Positions 7,790 to 15,310 of a stretch of DNA of 64,000 bases are shown piece by piece. Source of the DNA: Palsa-870 sp035937155 (GTDB lineage Bacteria > Chloroflexota > Dormibacteria > Dormibacterales > Dormibacteraceae); assembly GCA_035937155.1 (NCBI GenBank), contig DASYVJ010000055.1, forward strand, positions 1 through 64,000, read 5' to 3'. A program made the position numbers and the translations under genes. A model generated the notes under the pieces. The model was not told the origin of the DNA, did not search any database, and saw nothing but the letters and a program-made list of their open reading frames with translations. Numbering within the stretch: position 1 is the first letter of the stretch; each line of letters begins with the position of its first letter.

Positions 7790-8611
7790 CTAAGGTCGCT
7801 TGGGGAACTTCGAGAAGTTGGGCTTGCGCTTCTGCACGTACGCGTCGCGGCCTTCCTGCGCCTCTTCGCTCATGTAGTAGAGCAGCGTCGCATCGCCGGC
7901 GAGCTGCTGGATGCCGGCCAGGCCATCGTCAGCGGCGTTGAGGCCGGCCTTCAGCATCCGCAGCGCAAGCGGGCTCAGCTCGAGCATGCGCCGGCACCAG
8001 GCGACGGTTTCCTTCTCGAGGTCGGCCAGCGGAACCACCTTGTTGACAAGGCCCATGTCCAGTGCCTGCTTGGCGTCGTACTGCTCGCACAGGAACCAGA
8101 TCTCGCGGGCCTTCTTCTGACCGACGATGCGAGCGAGCAACCCCGCGCCATAGCCGCCGTCGAAGCTTCCCACGCGCGGGCCGGTCTGGCCGAAGCGCGC
8201 GTTGTCGGCTGCAATGGTCAGGTCGCAAACGACATGCAGCACGTGTCCGCCGCCGATCGCATAACCCGCCACCATCGCGACGACAGGCTTGGGCAGGCGG
8301 CGGATCTGGACCTGCAGGTCGAGCACGTTGAGGCGCCCGGTGCCCTTGGGGTCGACGTAGCCGTCGTCGCCGCGAATCCGCTGGTCGCCACCGGAACAGA
8401 ATGCCTCGGTCCCCGCGCCCGTGAGGACGACCACGCCGATCTTCGGGTCGTCACGAGCCATCTCGAAGGCCCTCGACATCTCGAAAACGGTGGTCGGCCG
8501 GAACGCGTTGCGGACCTCTGGGCGGTTGATCGTTATCTTGGCGATTCCGTCCCAGGTCTCGTAGATGACGTCCTCGTAGTCCCCCGACTTCCGCCAACCT
8601 TGATCTTTCAA
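7790..8611 (-). CDS. menB: 1,4-dihydroxy-2-naphthoyl-CoA synthase (MenB)
   Basis: Crotonase-fold enzyme that cyclises o-succinylbenzoyl-CoA to 1,4-dihydroxy-2-naphthoyl-CoA. MenB-specific features are TEAFCSGGDQRIRGDDGY near residue 68, GYAIGGGHVLHVVCD near 115, and the GPRVGSFDGGYG block near 145. Length (273 aa) is normal, and the C-terminal KRKPNFSKFPK tail is typical of MenB. The ATG follows a 65-bp gap after the mocA-like gene. The upstream pathway genes menC and menE are not in this window. Confidence 0.96.
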   Translation of the reverse strand: MKDQGWRKSGDYEDVIYETWDGIAKITINRPEVRNAFRPTTVFEMSRAFEMARDDPKIGVVVLTGAGTEAFCSGGDQRIRGDDGYVDPKGTGRLNVLDLQVQIRRLPKPVVAMVAGYAIGGGHVLHVVCDLTIAADNARFGQTGPRVGSFDGGYGAGLLARIVGQKKAREIWFLCEQYDAKQALDMGLVNKVVPLADLEKETVAWCRRMLELSPLALRMLKAGLNAADDGLAGIQQLAGDATLLYYMSEEAQEGRDAYVQKRKPNFSKFPKRP

Positions 8612-8676
8612 GCTGTCACTCCTAGAGCGGTCACTAGTATGGTTCGAATCCTACGCCGGCCGTCGACCAGGGGAGG

Positions 8677-9621
8677 CTAGGCGCGCTGGCGAGGCTTGCG
8701 CCGCGGGAAAAGCCGGACGATCTTCGCGTAGTCCTCCGGCGTGTCGATGTCATCCGGGCGGCCGGGCGCCGGCACCATGTCGAGGAGCTCGGGATGCCCC
8801 TGCAGGATCTGGCGGGCTCCGGCGTCGCCCTTGAGGGCGAGGAGCTCAACCCACAGCTCGCGAGCGAGTACCACCGGCGGCGCCCACTCGCCGTGGGCCT
8901 GAGCCACCGCAACGGCCGGTCGTGAACCCTCCCGACGCCAGGCACGCATCAGCGCCGCGATGGTGCGAGACCCGACCAGCGGTTGATCCCCCAGCACGAT
9001 GACCGCCGCCTCGATCTCGTCGCGCATGGCAAGCAGTCCTACCTGGAGCGACGACGCCATGCCGGTCTTCGCCTTGGGGTTGTGGATGAGCTCAGCGTGG
9101 CCATCGACCGCTGCGCGAACGTCCTCCGTGGCGTAGACAACGACGACCTGGTGGCAGCCCCCCTCAGAAGCGGACTCCATGGCGTGACGCACCATCGGTT
9201 TGCCCTCGAATTCGAGCAGCAATTTCTGGGAGCCGGGCATCCGCGAGCTCGAACCGGCGGCCAGGACGATGGCGCCCACCGGCAAAAGTGCTGCGGCAAG
9301 CCGCTCAAACGGGGGCCGGGCGGAACGGATCCACTCGACCTCGATACCGGCGCGAATTGCGTTCTCGGCATATTCGCGCAGACGCTCGCTGTCACCGTCG
9401 ACCAGCATCAGGCGCCGGCCGGTGAGAGTGGCCATATCCGGACGCTTCTCGGGCAAGCCGACCACCGCGAGCGCCCGGCAATCGTCTCGGGATGCGAGGT
9501 GCTGCAGGGCAGAGTCGAGGTCGCGGCCGCGGACCACGAGGCTGTGGGGACCTTCCGGCTCCCGGTACGTGCGTCCCCTGACCGCCAGGTCGAGGTCGCC
9601 CATGACGAACACCGCCCCCAT
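8677..9621 (-). CDS. MocA/MobA-like nucleotidyltransferase with extra N-terminal domain
   Basis: The C-terminal part (about residues 113-305) is a MobA-like NTP transferase: VGAIVLAAGSSSRMPG with KLLLEFEGKPMVRH near 113-140, NPKAKTGMASSLQ near 185 and VLGDQPLV near 210. In the family such enzymes transfer CMP (MocA) or GMP (MobA) to molybdopterin. The XDH-type hydroxylase operon 2 kb away favours cytidylylation of the cofactor for CoxL. Residues 1-110 form a separate domain I cannot name; it ends at a ...EVEWIRSARPP linker. A second ATG at 9603 (MGDLDLAV) is possible. Confidence 0.85.
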   Translation of the reverse strand: MGAVFVMGDLDLAVRGRTYREPEGPHSLVVRGRDLDSALQHLASRDDCRALAVVGLPEKRPDMATLTGRRLMLVDGDSERLREYAENAIRAGIEVEWIRSARPPFERLAAALLPVGAIVLAAGSSSRMPGSQKLLLEFEGKPMVRHAMESASEGGCHQVVVVYATEDVRAAVDGHAELIHNPKAKTGMASSLQVGLLAMRDEIEAAVIVLGDQPLVGSRTIAALMRAWRREGSRPAVAVAQAHGEWAPPVVLARELWVELLALKGDAGARQILQGHPELLDMVPAPGRPDDIDTPEDYAKIVRLFPRRKPRQRA

Positions 9622-9665
9622 GTCAATCCCAGCATGCCAGATGGGACCCGCCTTACTCTGTTTTG

Positions 9666-10508
9666 ATGCCGTTGCTCGGAGCCCACGTCGACTCGTCTGG
9701 CGGCCTGCACCTTTCGTTCGAAAGGGCGAAGGCGATGGGCGCGGAGGCCATCCAGGTCCACCCCACGCCCCCCGGCTTCTGGGGCTCGCCCAAGCTGGAC
9801 GAGAATCGCATCGCGACTTTCAAAGAGGCAGCCGCCAAGCACGGCAACCCGCCTTTCTACTTTCATGCGGTTTACCTGATCAACCTCGCCGGCGACGACC
9901 CGACGCTGCGCCAGCGTTCTGAGAGCACCCTCGCGGGCTATCTCAAAGCGGCTGACGAGCTCGGCATCAGCGGAGTCATATTTCACACGGGGTCGCACAA
10001 GGGCGCGGGCTTCGAGGCGAGGCTGCCGGGAATCCTCGAACACCTGCGGAACGTGCTCGAGCGCGCCAAACCGACCACCGCGCGACTCCTGATCGAGAAC
10101 AACGCCGGCCTCGGCGGATGCGTGGGTGCCCGATTCGAGGAGATCGCTCAGATGCTGACCGCGTTAGGCGACCCGCGTGTCTCAGTGTGCTTCGACACGT
10201 GCCACGCGTTCGCGTCGGGCTACGACGAACGCACCCCGGCCGATGTGTCCAGGACGTTGGACGAGCTGGACAGGGTGATCGGGCTGTCGCACGTGGACGT
10301 GATTCACTGCAACGACTCGGTCACCGGGCTCGGTTCAAACCGAGACCGCCACGCCAACATCGGCACCGGACAGATCGGCGACGAGGGATTTCGTGCGCTG
10401 CTGCACGAGCCTCGCCTCGCCAAGCTGCCCTTCATCCTCGAAGTGCCCGGCGCGGGGGAAGGTCCCGACGCCGAGCAGGTCGCGGTGCTGAAGCGCTTGT
10501 CAGCCTGA
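9666..10508 (+). CDS. nfo: Endonuclease IV (AP endonuclease, Nfo)
   Basis: Zinc-dependent TIM-barrel enzyme that cuts DNA 5' of abasic sites in base excision repair. Signatures are LLGAHVDSSGGL at the N-terminus, LLIENNAGLG near residue 140, the family block VCFDTCHAFASGYD near 178, and IHCNDSVTGLGSNRDRH near 213 with a following NIGTGQIG. The 280-residue length is normal. The ATG at 9666 was preferred over the adjacent TTG at 9663. Together with the AlkA-family glycosylases elsewhere in the window it gives a base excision repair set, although the genes are not linked in operons. Confidence 0.95.
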   Translation: MPLLGAHVDSSGGLHLSFERAKAMGAEAIQVHPTPPGFWGSPKLDENRIATFKEAAAKHGNPPFYFHAVYLINLAGDDPTLRQRSESTLAGYLKAADELGISGVIFHTGSHKGAGFEARLPGILEHLRNVLERAKPTTARLLIENNAGLGGCVGARFEEIAQMLTALGDPRVSVCFDTCHAFASGYDERTPADVSRTLDELDRVIGLSHVDVIHCNDSVTGLGSNRDRHANIGTGQIGDEGFRALLHEPRLAKLPFILEVPGAGEGPDAEQVAVLKRLSA

Positions 10509-10518
10509 GCAGGAGAGG

Positions 10519-10752
10519 TCAGGCAGCGTCGCGTGGGGCGGTTTCGTGACGCGCCCGCCGGACCTCTACCGGTCGCGGGCGAGGCGCCCGGCGCATAGCA
10601 AGCCCGCCGAGCAACCAGGCCCGGGTCGCCAGGTTGCGGGCCAGGCTCAGGAGGCTGGGCAGTGACCCGGCCATCAGGCGGCTGTTCTCGGCCTCGCGCT
10701 GCAAGTCCTTCAAGCGCTCGAACATCACGTCTTCGTTCATGTAGGGGTACAT
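10519..10752 (-). CDS. Small hypothetical protein, 77 residues
   Basis: The ATG at 10752 is preceded by a strong Shine-Dalgarno AAGGAGGA with five bases of spacing, which decides the start over a longer reading beginning at 10797. The protein opens with an acidic and basic helix (EDVMFERLKDLQREAEN), then a hydrophobic stretch (LPSLLSLARNLATRAWLLGG) that could be one membrane helix, and a basic proline/arginine-rich tail. Short proteins with a similar ERLKDLQREAE start are frequent in actinobacteria, without known function. It is divergent from the CGNR regulator gene. Confidence 0.7.
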   Translation of the reverse strand: MYPYMNEDVMFERLKDLQREAENSRLMAGSLPSLLSLARNLATRAWLLGGLAMRRAPRPRPVEVRRARHETAPRDAA

Positions 10753-10802
10753 TCGGGTCCTCCTTAGGCTCTCTGCTAACTGGTGTAATCCGTACACTGG
10801 TT

Positions 10803-10842
10803 AGTATACCCGACGTTAGAGGTTAGAAGGTTATGGATATAC
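10803..10842. promoter_or_regulatory. Divergent promoter region with GTTAG repeats
   Basis: Two TATACT -10 boxes face outward: 10837-10842 on the plus strand and 10808-10803 on the minus strand. Between and beside them GTTAG(A) occurs at 10800, 10815 and 10822, with a GTTA at 10830, in the place where both -35 regions would lie. ACTGGT is also repeated at 10779 and 10796. The arrangement would let one regulator control both neighbours. The plus-strand start codon is nine bases from the -10, so that mRNA is close to leaderless. Confidence 0.4.
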
Positions 10843-10851
10843 TGGATCTCG

Positions 10852-11409
10852 ATGGCTGACCGGGAGACTGCAACAGGAGACCTCGGCCTCGTCCAGGCCT
10901 TTGTCAACACGGTCGACCTGCAGGACGGACCAGAGGAGCTCACCGACCCAAACACGCTCAAGACCTGGCTGGTTGCAAACCGCCTGATGGAAACCTCGCT
11001 GCCGGTAAATGGCGCCGACCTGAAGCACGCCATCGCTTTGCGGGAGGCGATTCGGGGCATGATCGCCGCGAACTCGGGGTTTCCCATCTACCCCGTCGAT
11101 GTCGCGACGCTGAACCATGCCGCTGTCGCCAGCGGCCTGCACATGCGCTTCGGGACGGATGGTAAGCCCCGACTTGAGCCTGACGCCGCAGGCGCGGTGG
11201 GAGCTATGGGCCGGCTGGTCGCGACCCTTTACTCAGCGATGGAAGATGCGGGTTGGACAAGCCTGAAGCTGTGCGGATCGCAGTCCTGCCGCTGGGTGTT
11301 CTACGACCGCTCCAAGAACCACTCGAGCCGTTGGTGCACGATGGCCTCCTGCGGCAACCGCGAGAAAGCCCGGCGTTTCCGCAGCCATAGCAGCAAGGCC
11401 AACGCGTAA
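10852..11409 (+). CDS. ABATE/CGNR zinc-finger transcriptional regulator
   Basis: A 185-residue protein with an N-terminal ABATE (stress-induced regulator) domain, roughly residues 10-125, and a C-terminal CGNR zinc finger. The finger is LCGSQSCRWVFYDRSKN followed by RWCTMASCGNREKARRF, with four cysteines and the CGNR signature; the family uses it to bind DNA. The target is unknown, and the GTTAG repeats in its own divergent promoter are an obvious autoregulation candidate. The start ATG has no Shine-Dalgarno and lies just after a -10 box. Confidence 0.88.
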   Translation: MADRETATGDLGLVQAFVNTVDLQDGPEELTDPNTLKTWLVANRLMETSLPVNGADLKHAIALREAIRGMIAANSGFPIYPVDVATLNHAAVASGLHMRFGTDGKPRLEPDAAGAVGAMGRLVATLYSAMEDAGWTSLKLCGSQSCRWVFYDRSKNHSSRWCTMASCGNREKARRFRSHSSKANA

Positions 11410-11421
11410 AGGCGGCTTACA

Positions 11422-12393
11422 TCACGCGACGGAGGGTCGCTTCGCCTCGCGCATGGAGACGCTCGTGCCGCCGAATCGGGTGGCCGTGATCTCCGCCAGG
11501 ATCCCCAGCGCCGTCTCCTCAGCCCCCCGACCGCCAAGGTCCAGACCGATCGGGCCGTGCACACGGCCCAGCTGCTCCTCGGTGAATCCTTCGGAGCGCA
11601 AAGCGTCGAAGCGGTTCGCGTTGGTCTTGCGGCTGCCGATCGCGCCGACGTAACCCGCGTCCTTCGTGAGCACCGAGCGCAGCGCGGGCAGATCGAATTT
11701 CGGATCGTGGGTAAGGATGACCACGTACGTCGAGTTGTCGATCGCGAGTTTCGCCATCGCCTCATCGGGCCACGCGACGATGAGCTCGTCGGCCTCGGGG
11801 AAACGCTCCTTGGTGGCGAACTTCGCGCGAGCGTCCACGACCGTGACGCGGTACCCCATCAGCTTGGCCAGCCGGTGAAGCGGGATGGCGATATGGATCG
11901 CGCCAATGATGATCAGGTGCGCCGGGCGCCGGAACGGCTCCGTGAACACGTAGCCCTCGCGGCGGGCCAGCTCAGTGCCGTGGGGCGACCCTTCAATGAG
12001 CTCCGCCTCCCCGCTGACGAGGTTGGTCAGTAAGGTCGCCGGCTCGTCTCGCTGGAGCATCGCGAGGAGCCGTTGGTGCACCGGACCGAGGGGCTGGATG
12101 AACACCTCGATGTGTCCGCCGCACGCCAGGCCGACCTCAAAGGCAACCTCGTCCGCCACGCCGAAAGCGGCCACCTTCGGCTCGCGGCTTTTCAGCACCT
12201 TCTGCGCCTCTTCAAAGACCGCACCCTCGATGCATCCGTTGGAGACCGAGCCGGCCATCTTGCCCGAACGCGTGACCACCATCTTCGAACCCAGGGGGCG
12301 AGGGCTCGAGCCCCACGTCTCGACGACAGTGGCCAGCGCGACCTCTTCGCCCGCCTTGGTCCACTCGGTCAGCTCGCTCAATACCTCGCGCAT
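11422..12393 (-). CDS. XdhC/CoxF-family molybdenum hydroxylase maturation factor
   Basis: Members of this family bind the molybdenum cofactor, promote its sulfuration and insert it into xanthine-dehydrogenase-type enzymes. The 323 residues contain an N-terminal XdhC domain (GSSPRPLGSKM near 29, GSVSNGCIEGAVFEEA near 48, ACGGHIEVFIQP near 89) and a C-terminal Rossmann domain (LIIIGAIHIAIPL near 160, GAIGSRKT near 250, HGPIGLDLGGRGAEE near 280). Its ATG overlaps the coxE stop (TGATG), so it is the last gene of the cox operon. Confidence 0.93.
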   Translation of the reverse strand: MREVLSELTEWTKAGEEVALATVVETWGSSPRPLGSKMVVTRSGKMAGSVSNGCIEGAVFEEAQKVLKSREPKVAAFGVADEVAFEVGLACGGHIEVFIQPLGPVHQRLLAMLQRDEPATLLTNLVSGEAELIEGSPHGTELARREGYVFTEPFRRPAHLIIIGAIHIAIPLHRLAKLMGYRVTVVDARAKFATKERFPEADELIVAWPDEAMAKLAIDNSTYVVILTHDPKFDLPALRSVLTKDAGYVGAIGSRKTNANRFDALRSEGFTEEQLGRVHGPIGLDLGGRGAEETALGILAEITATRFGGTSVSMREAKRPSVA

Positions 12394-13565
12394 CAGCGTC
12401 TCGCGGCCCGGTTGCCCAGGCCGGCCAGGAGGCGGCCTAGGTCGTCGAGCGCTTTCAAGTTGTGGGCGGCGAGGAAGTCGTCGCAGTACGGTAGCGCGGC
12501 GGCCATCCCGCGCGTAAGCGGCTCGTATCCCTCCGAACCCAAGAGCGGGTTGAGCCAGATGAGTCGATGGGCCGAGCGGCGAAGGTGGATGAGCTCGGCG
12601 GATAGCCGGGTCGGATCCCCTCGGTCCCAGCCGTCGCTGACGATGATCACGACCGCGCCGTGTCCCAGTACTCGACGCGCCCAGTTGCGGTTGAAATCCG
12701 CCAGCGCGTCGCCGATCCGGGTGCCCCCGCTGAAATCGTGGACGCCCTTGCTCACCGAGTCGAGGGCACGGTCCAGGTCTCGGTAGCGCAGCAGGCGGGT
12801 GATCCGCGTCAGGCGGGTCGAAAACACGAATGCCTCCAGGTCTTCACGACGCGCGATCGCGTGGGCGAAGATCATCAGCAGCCGCGAGTAGCGCTCCATC
12901 GAGCCACTCACGTCGCAGATCAAGACCAGCGGGCGCCTCCGCACGCGGGGACGGCGATGGAACAGGCGCACGAGCTCGCCGCTCGAGCGGATCGCGTCGC
13001 GGGCCGAGCGGCGTAAGTCGATGCGACCCGCGCGAGCCGAACGCAGGCGTCGCGTCTTCCGCTCCGCGACGCGCCACGGCGCCTGTTGGAGAAGACGCCT
13101 CACCTGCTCGGTTTCCTGCCAGGTCATGTCCTCGAAGTCCTTGTGCCGCAATAGCTCTTCGGCGCTGTAGCCGCTCGAGCTCGTAGGCACCTCTTGAGGG
13201 TCTTGCTCGCGGTTCATCTGCGAGCTGTTGAGACCGAGTGCGTTGGCCCACATCTTGGCCCGCTCCGGGGACATGGGCAGCGATCGGCTGCGGCCGGGCA
13301 GGACGCCGGCGGTGGCTCTCGGATCCGGCGGCCACCAGAAGATGTCGAAGGCTGCATCAAACGTGATGAGGTCGTCCTTACGGCTCACGAAAACCGAGCG
13401 AAGCGCGTTTCGAAAATCCACGTGTTGCTTGAGGTCGATCTGGCCGAGCGCGCGTGTCGCGTCGGTCAGTCGCCGCGGGCCGGCCTCCATGCCCGCGTCG
13501 TGCAGCAGCCGCGCGAACTCTCCGAGACGAGGCAGCAGATCTGGAGGAGGAGGTCCCTCAGGCAC
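12393..13565 (-). CDS. coxE: VWA-domain protein (CoxE type)
   Basis: CoxE-like protein that acts with the MoxR ATPase in activating the Mo-Cu or Mo-S centre of Cox enzymes, as shown for CODH maturation in other bacteria. The C-terminal VWA domain has a complete MIDAS: DVSGSM near residue 215, SGGTRIGD near 290 and VSDGWDRGD near 320. I chose the GTG at 13565, which overlaps the coxD stop by eight bases (GTGCCTGA), giving 390 residues. The longer reading from 13652 has a low-complexity basic N-terminus that is clearly coxD out of frame. Confidence 0.9.
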   Translation of the reverse strand: MPEGPPPPDLLPRLGEFARLLHDAGMEAGPRRLTDATRALGQIDLKQHVDFRNALRSVFVSRKDDLITFDAAFDIFWWPPDPRATAGVLPGRSRSLPMSPERAKMWANALGLNSSQMNREQDPQEVPTSSSGYSAEELLRHKDFEDMTWQETEQVRRLLQQAPWRVAERKTRRLRSARAGRIDLRRSARDAIRSSGELVRLFHRRPRVRRRPLVLICDVSGSMERYSRLLMIFAHAIARREDLEAFVFSTRLTRITRLLRYRDLDRALDSVSKGVHDFSGGTRIGDALADFNRNWARRVLGHGAVVIIVSDGWDRGDPTRLSAELIHLRRSAHRLIWLNPLLGSEGYEPLTRGMAAALPYCDDFLAAHNLKALDDLGRLLAGLGNRAARR

Positions 13566-14457
13566 CCCGCGCCTTCTCGACCAGTGCGGGCACCTGCTCC
13601 CGCACGCGCTCGAGGTCCTCCTGGTACTTGAGCGCCGCGCCGATGGTGGCATTCACGAGCGCCGGGTCGATACGGGTCGCACCCATGGCAGCCAGTGACC
13701 GTGCCCAGTCCAGCGTCTCCGCGACGCCGGGCACCTTGTAGAGATCCATGCCGCGCAAGCTCTGCACCAGCGCAGCCACCTCGCGAGCGAGGACGTCCGC
13801 CGCCTCGGGAGCGCGAGCGCGGACGATCTCAACCTCCTTTTCGAGGTCGGGATAGTCGATCCAGTGATACAGGCAGCGCCGCTTGAGAGCGTCGTGCACC
13901 TCGCGAGTCCGGTTCGACGTGATGACGACGAACGGCGCGCGCTTCGCCTTGATGGTGCCGATCTCGGGAATCGACACCTGGAAGTCCGACAGCAGCTCGA
14001 GAAGGAACGCCTCGAACTCCTCGTCGGAGCGATCTATCTCGTCGATCAGCAGCACCGGCGGCGTGGCATCGTCGTTGTCGATCGCGTCGAGCAGCGGGCG
14101 GCGGAGCAGGAACTCCGGGCTGTAGATCTCGCGCTCAGCCTCGCGGCGGTCCTCGCCCGCGTCCATCAAGCGGATGTGCAGGAGCTGCCGGGGGTAGTTC
14201 CACTCGTAAACCGCATGCGCCAGGTCGATGCCCTCATAGCACTGGAGGCGGATCAGCCGCGCGCCCAGCACGTCGGCCATGACCTTGGCCGCCTCCGTCT
14301 TGCCGACCCCCGCCTCGCCTTCGATGAAGAGCGGCTTCTCGAGCTTCAAGGCAAGAAAGATGGACGTGGCGAGGGCGCGGTCTCCGATGTACTTCCGCTC
14401 GCGCAGGCGCGCCTCGACGTCCTCGATTGTGTTTGGAGAGCCCGCAGTCACGCCCAA
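13558..14457 (-). CDS. coxD: MoxR-family AAA+ ATPase (CoxD type)
   Basis: AAA+ ATPase of 299 residues. Walker A is GEAGVGKTEAA near residue 41, Walker B is LLIDEIDRSDEEFEAF near 138, and sensor 1 is the VVITSNRTREVHDAL block near 180 with the RRC-YHWIDYP MoxR signature after it. In CODH systems CoxD partners CoxE and drives remodelling of apo-CoxL during active-site assembly. It sits 46 bases after coxM and overlaps coxE, inside the same minus-strand operon. Confidence 0.93.
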   Translation of the reverse strand: MGVTAGSPNTIEDVEARLRERKYIGDRALATSIFLALKLEKPLFIEGEAGVGKTEAAKVMADVLGARLIRLQCYEGIDLAHAVYEWNYPRQLLHIRLMDAGEDRREAEREIYSPEFLLRRPLLDAIDNDDATPPVLLIDEIDRSDEEFEAFLLELLSDFQVSIPEIGTIKAKRAPFVVITSNRTREVHDALKRRCLYHWIDYPDLEKEVEIVRARAPEAADVLAREVAALVQSLRGMDLYKVPGVAETLDWARSLAAMGATRIDPALVNATIGAALKYQEDLERVREQVPALVEKARGA

Positions 14458-14503
14458 AGGTTACGAGGTGGCCCGGCACGACTGCCGAGCCACCCCAGCC
14501 TCA

Positions 14504-15310
14504 CTAGCTCGCCTGTTCGATTGCTCTCTTGGTCAGCACCCGCGCCAGGTGCTTTTTGTAGTCGGAGCTCGCACGCAGGTCACTGGACGGATTGAGCCCG
14601 TCCGACGCGTGCTGCGCGGCTTCCTCGGGCTTGGCGCCGTCGTGCAGTGCCTTCTCGACGGCAGTGGCACGGACCGGCGTCGGACCCACGTTGGTGAGGC
14701 CGATCCGCCAGCCGCCGTTCATCTTCTGGGCCGCTGCGCCGACGATCGCCCAGTCGAAAAGACGGCGCCGGAACTTGATGTACTTGTGCGGGCCGTCCGC
14801 CACCGGGAAGACGACTTCGATCACGATCTCATCCGCGGCAAGCGGCGTCGTGAACAGGTCCTTGAAGAAATCCTTGGCGGCGATCGTCCGCTGGTTGGTG
14901 ACGATCTCTGCGTCGAGCATCAAGGCGATGGTCGGATAGTCGCCCGCGGCGTCCGCGTGCGCGGCCACGCCTCCGATGGTTCCCATGTTGCGAACCTGGT
15001 TGTCGCCGATCTCGCTCGCGACCTCCGCGAGAATGGGCAGCTTCTGCTTCACGAGCGCTGAGTGCTCGATCGTCACGTGACGCGTCAATGCGCCGAACCG
15101 CAGCTTCGATCCGTCTTCTTTGATGTAGTCGAGATCCTTGATGCCGTTGATGTCGACGAGCGCTTTGGGCTGCGCGAGGCGAAGGCGCATGAGTGGGATC
15201 AGGCTGTGCCCTCCCGCCAGCACCTTGGCATCCTCGCCGAATTTGTTGAGCAGCTTGGAGGCCTCCTCGACCGAGGAGGCACGGGCGTATTCGAATGCGG
15301 CCGGGATCAC
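14504..15310 (-). CDS. Mo hydroxylase FAD-binding medium subunit (CoxM type)
   Basis: Carries electrons from the [2Fe-2S] subunit to an acceptor through FAD. The two FAD contacts are visible as LAGGHSLIPLMRLR near residue 32 and NMGTIGGVAAHADAAGDYP near 102. Length (268 aa) is close to the usual 270-290. It starts at GTG, which overlaps the coxL stop (GTGA), a tight coupling. The order S-L-M is that of form II Cox operons, unlike the M-S-L order of form I CO dehydrogenase. Confidence 0.93.
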   Translation of the reverse strand: MIPAAFEYARASSVEEASKLLNKFGEDAKVLAGGHSLIPLMRLRLAQPKALVDINGIKDLDYIKEDGSKLRFGALTRHVTIEHSALVKQKLPILAEVASEIGDNQVRNMGTIGGVAAHADAAGDYPTIALMLDAEIVTNQRTIAAKDFFKDLFTTPLAADEIVIEVVFPVADGPHKYIKFRRRLFDWAIVGAAAQKMNGGWRIGLTNVGPTPVRATAVEKALHDGAKPEEAAQHASDGLNPSSDLRASSDYKKHLARVLTKRAIEQAS

